NCBI RefSeq assembly: GCF_023910635.1
Contig: NZ_JAAVVZ010000006.1
Location: 1-64,000 of the forward strand
Source of the DNA: Sphingorhabdus sp.
GTDB taxonomy: Bacteria > Pseudomonadota > Alphaproteobacteria > Sphingomonadales > Sphingomonadaceae
DNA: 64,000 bases
Reading direction: 5' to 3'
The position numbers and the translations under genes are program-made. Positions 63,230-64,000 of the stretch are shown one piece after another. Under the pieces are notes generated by a model, which was given only the letters and a program-made list of their open reading frames with translations, had not been told where the DNA came from and searched no databases. How positions within the stretch are numbered: position 1 is the stretch's first letter; the number at the start of each line of letters is the position of its first letter.

Positions 63230-64000
63230 CGCACCCGATAAAGACCAGCAAACCGAAGCGCCAACCCAAAAGCGCAAGGACGATGCAGTCAAAGAAGGCG
63301 ATGTGCTGGCGTCACGGGAACTGGCCACTGCATTGATGATGATCGCGGGCGCCGCATGGGTGATGGGCCTTGGCACGTGGTTTTTCAGCGCGAGCAAGAC
63401 TTTGTTGAAAGGCGGCTTGTCGCTTGACCTTTCTGACCCCGACCATTTCGAGCCACTTGATGCATTGAATGTGGCCGTGGCGCAAATTGCCGTCCCATTT
63501 GCCGCGTTGCTGACACTGACACTGGTCGCTGCCTTTGCCGCGCCTGCGATGCTGGGGTCGCTTGGCATGCGGGGTAAGGCGATGGCACCAAAGGCCAGCC
63601 GCATTAACCCGCTGGCTGGGCTTAAGCGTATGTTCGGAACGCAGGGGCTTATTGAATTGTTCAAGGCAACCGCCAAAGTATGCGTCCTTGGATATGCCGG
63701 TTATTGGATCATTTCGGGCGAGATCGCATCCCTGCCCGGCCTTGCCGCCGCCGATCCGGCTGTCGCGGTCGGCATCATCGGGCAGAAGATGTTATTCACC
63801 ATAGCGATTCTGGCCGCTGGCCTGACGCTGATTGCCTTAGTCGATGTCCCGATCCAATGGTTCCAGCGCAACCGCAAGCTGCGCATGACAAAGCAGCAGT
63901 TGAAGGAAGAAATGCGCCAAAGCGACGGCGCGCCTGAACTGAAGCAAGCGATACGCTTGCGCCAGCAAGAGGTGATGATGTCATCGGCGCGTAAGGGCAT
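63222..64000 (+). CDS. flhB: Flagellar biosynthetic protein FlhB (5' part, runs off the window)
   Basis: My translation from GTG: VADAPDKDQQTEAPTQKRKDDAVKEGDVLASRELATALMMIAG...; not in the track because it is open at the window edge. Confidence 0.9.
   Translation, partial: MADAPDKDQQTEAPTQKRKDDAVKEGDVLASRELATALMMIAGAAWVMGLGTWFFSASKTLLKGGLSLDLSDPDHFEPLDALNVAVAQIAVPFAALLTLTLVAAFAAPAMLGSLGMRGKAMAPKASRINPLAGLKRMFGTQGLIELFKATAKVCVLGYAGYWIISGEIASLPGLAAADPAVAVGIIGQKMLFTIAILAAGLTLIALVDVPIQWFQRNRKLRMTKQQLKEEMRQSDGAPELKQAIRLRQQEVMMSSARKG

Overview
This 64 kb window reads as an alphaproteobacterial, probably Sphingomonadales, chromosome segment (inferred from gene content and order; no database search was run). 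Left to right it contains: (i) a non-coding, repeat-rich left end with an AT-rich islet; (ii) a housekeeping block (DUF2721, acyl-CoA synthetase, gyrB, rlpA-like, ygfZ, pyrC, rarD, prolyl oligopeptidase); (iii) an almost complete str/S10/spc/alpha ribosomal supercluster on the minus strand (rpsL to rplQ), with a SRPBCC / RimB-like protease / RimK-like ligase trio inserted between adk and rpsM; (iv) a type III PKS plus ICMT-like methyltransferase pair; (v) gltX, ung, galT, galK, a parvulin PPIase and HupE; (vi) a TadE/TadE/TadG pseudopilin-like cluster, a CNT transporter, an uncharacterised secreted protein and a secretin-domain lipoprotein; (vii) tRNA-Thr(CGT); and (viii) flagellin divergent from fliEFGHIJKLMNOPQR-flhB, with a textbook sigma-54 site upstream of fliE. 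Most of the window is ordinary core genome. The points most worth following up are the RimB/RimK trio inside the ribosomal operon, a FliM without the usual N-terminal CheY-binding motif, several dispersed repeat families occupying ribosomal-operon spacers, a 31-bp inverted-repeat element with a second copy 8 kb away, a recurring GGGTCAGGACC motif at gene 3' ends, and a possible toxin/immunity remnant. I saw no CRISPR array, IS element, prophage or clear defence system.
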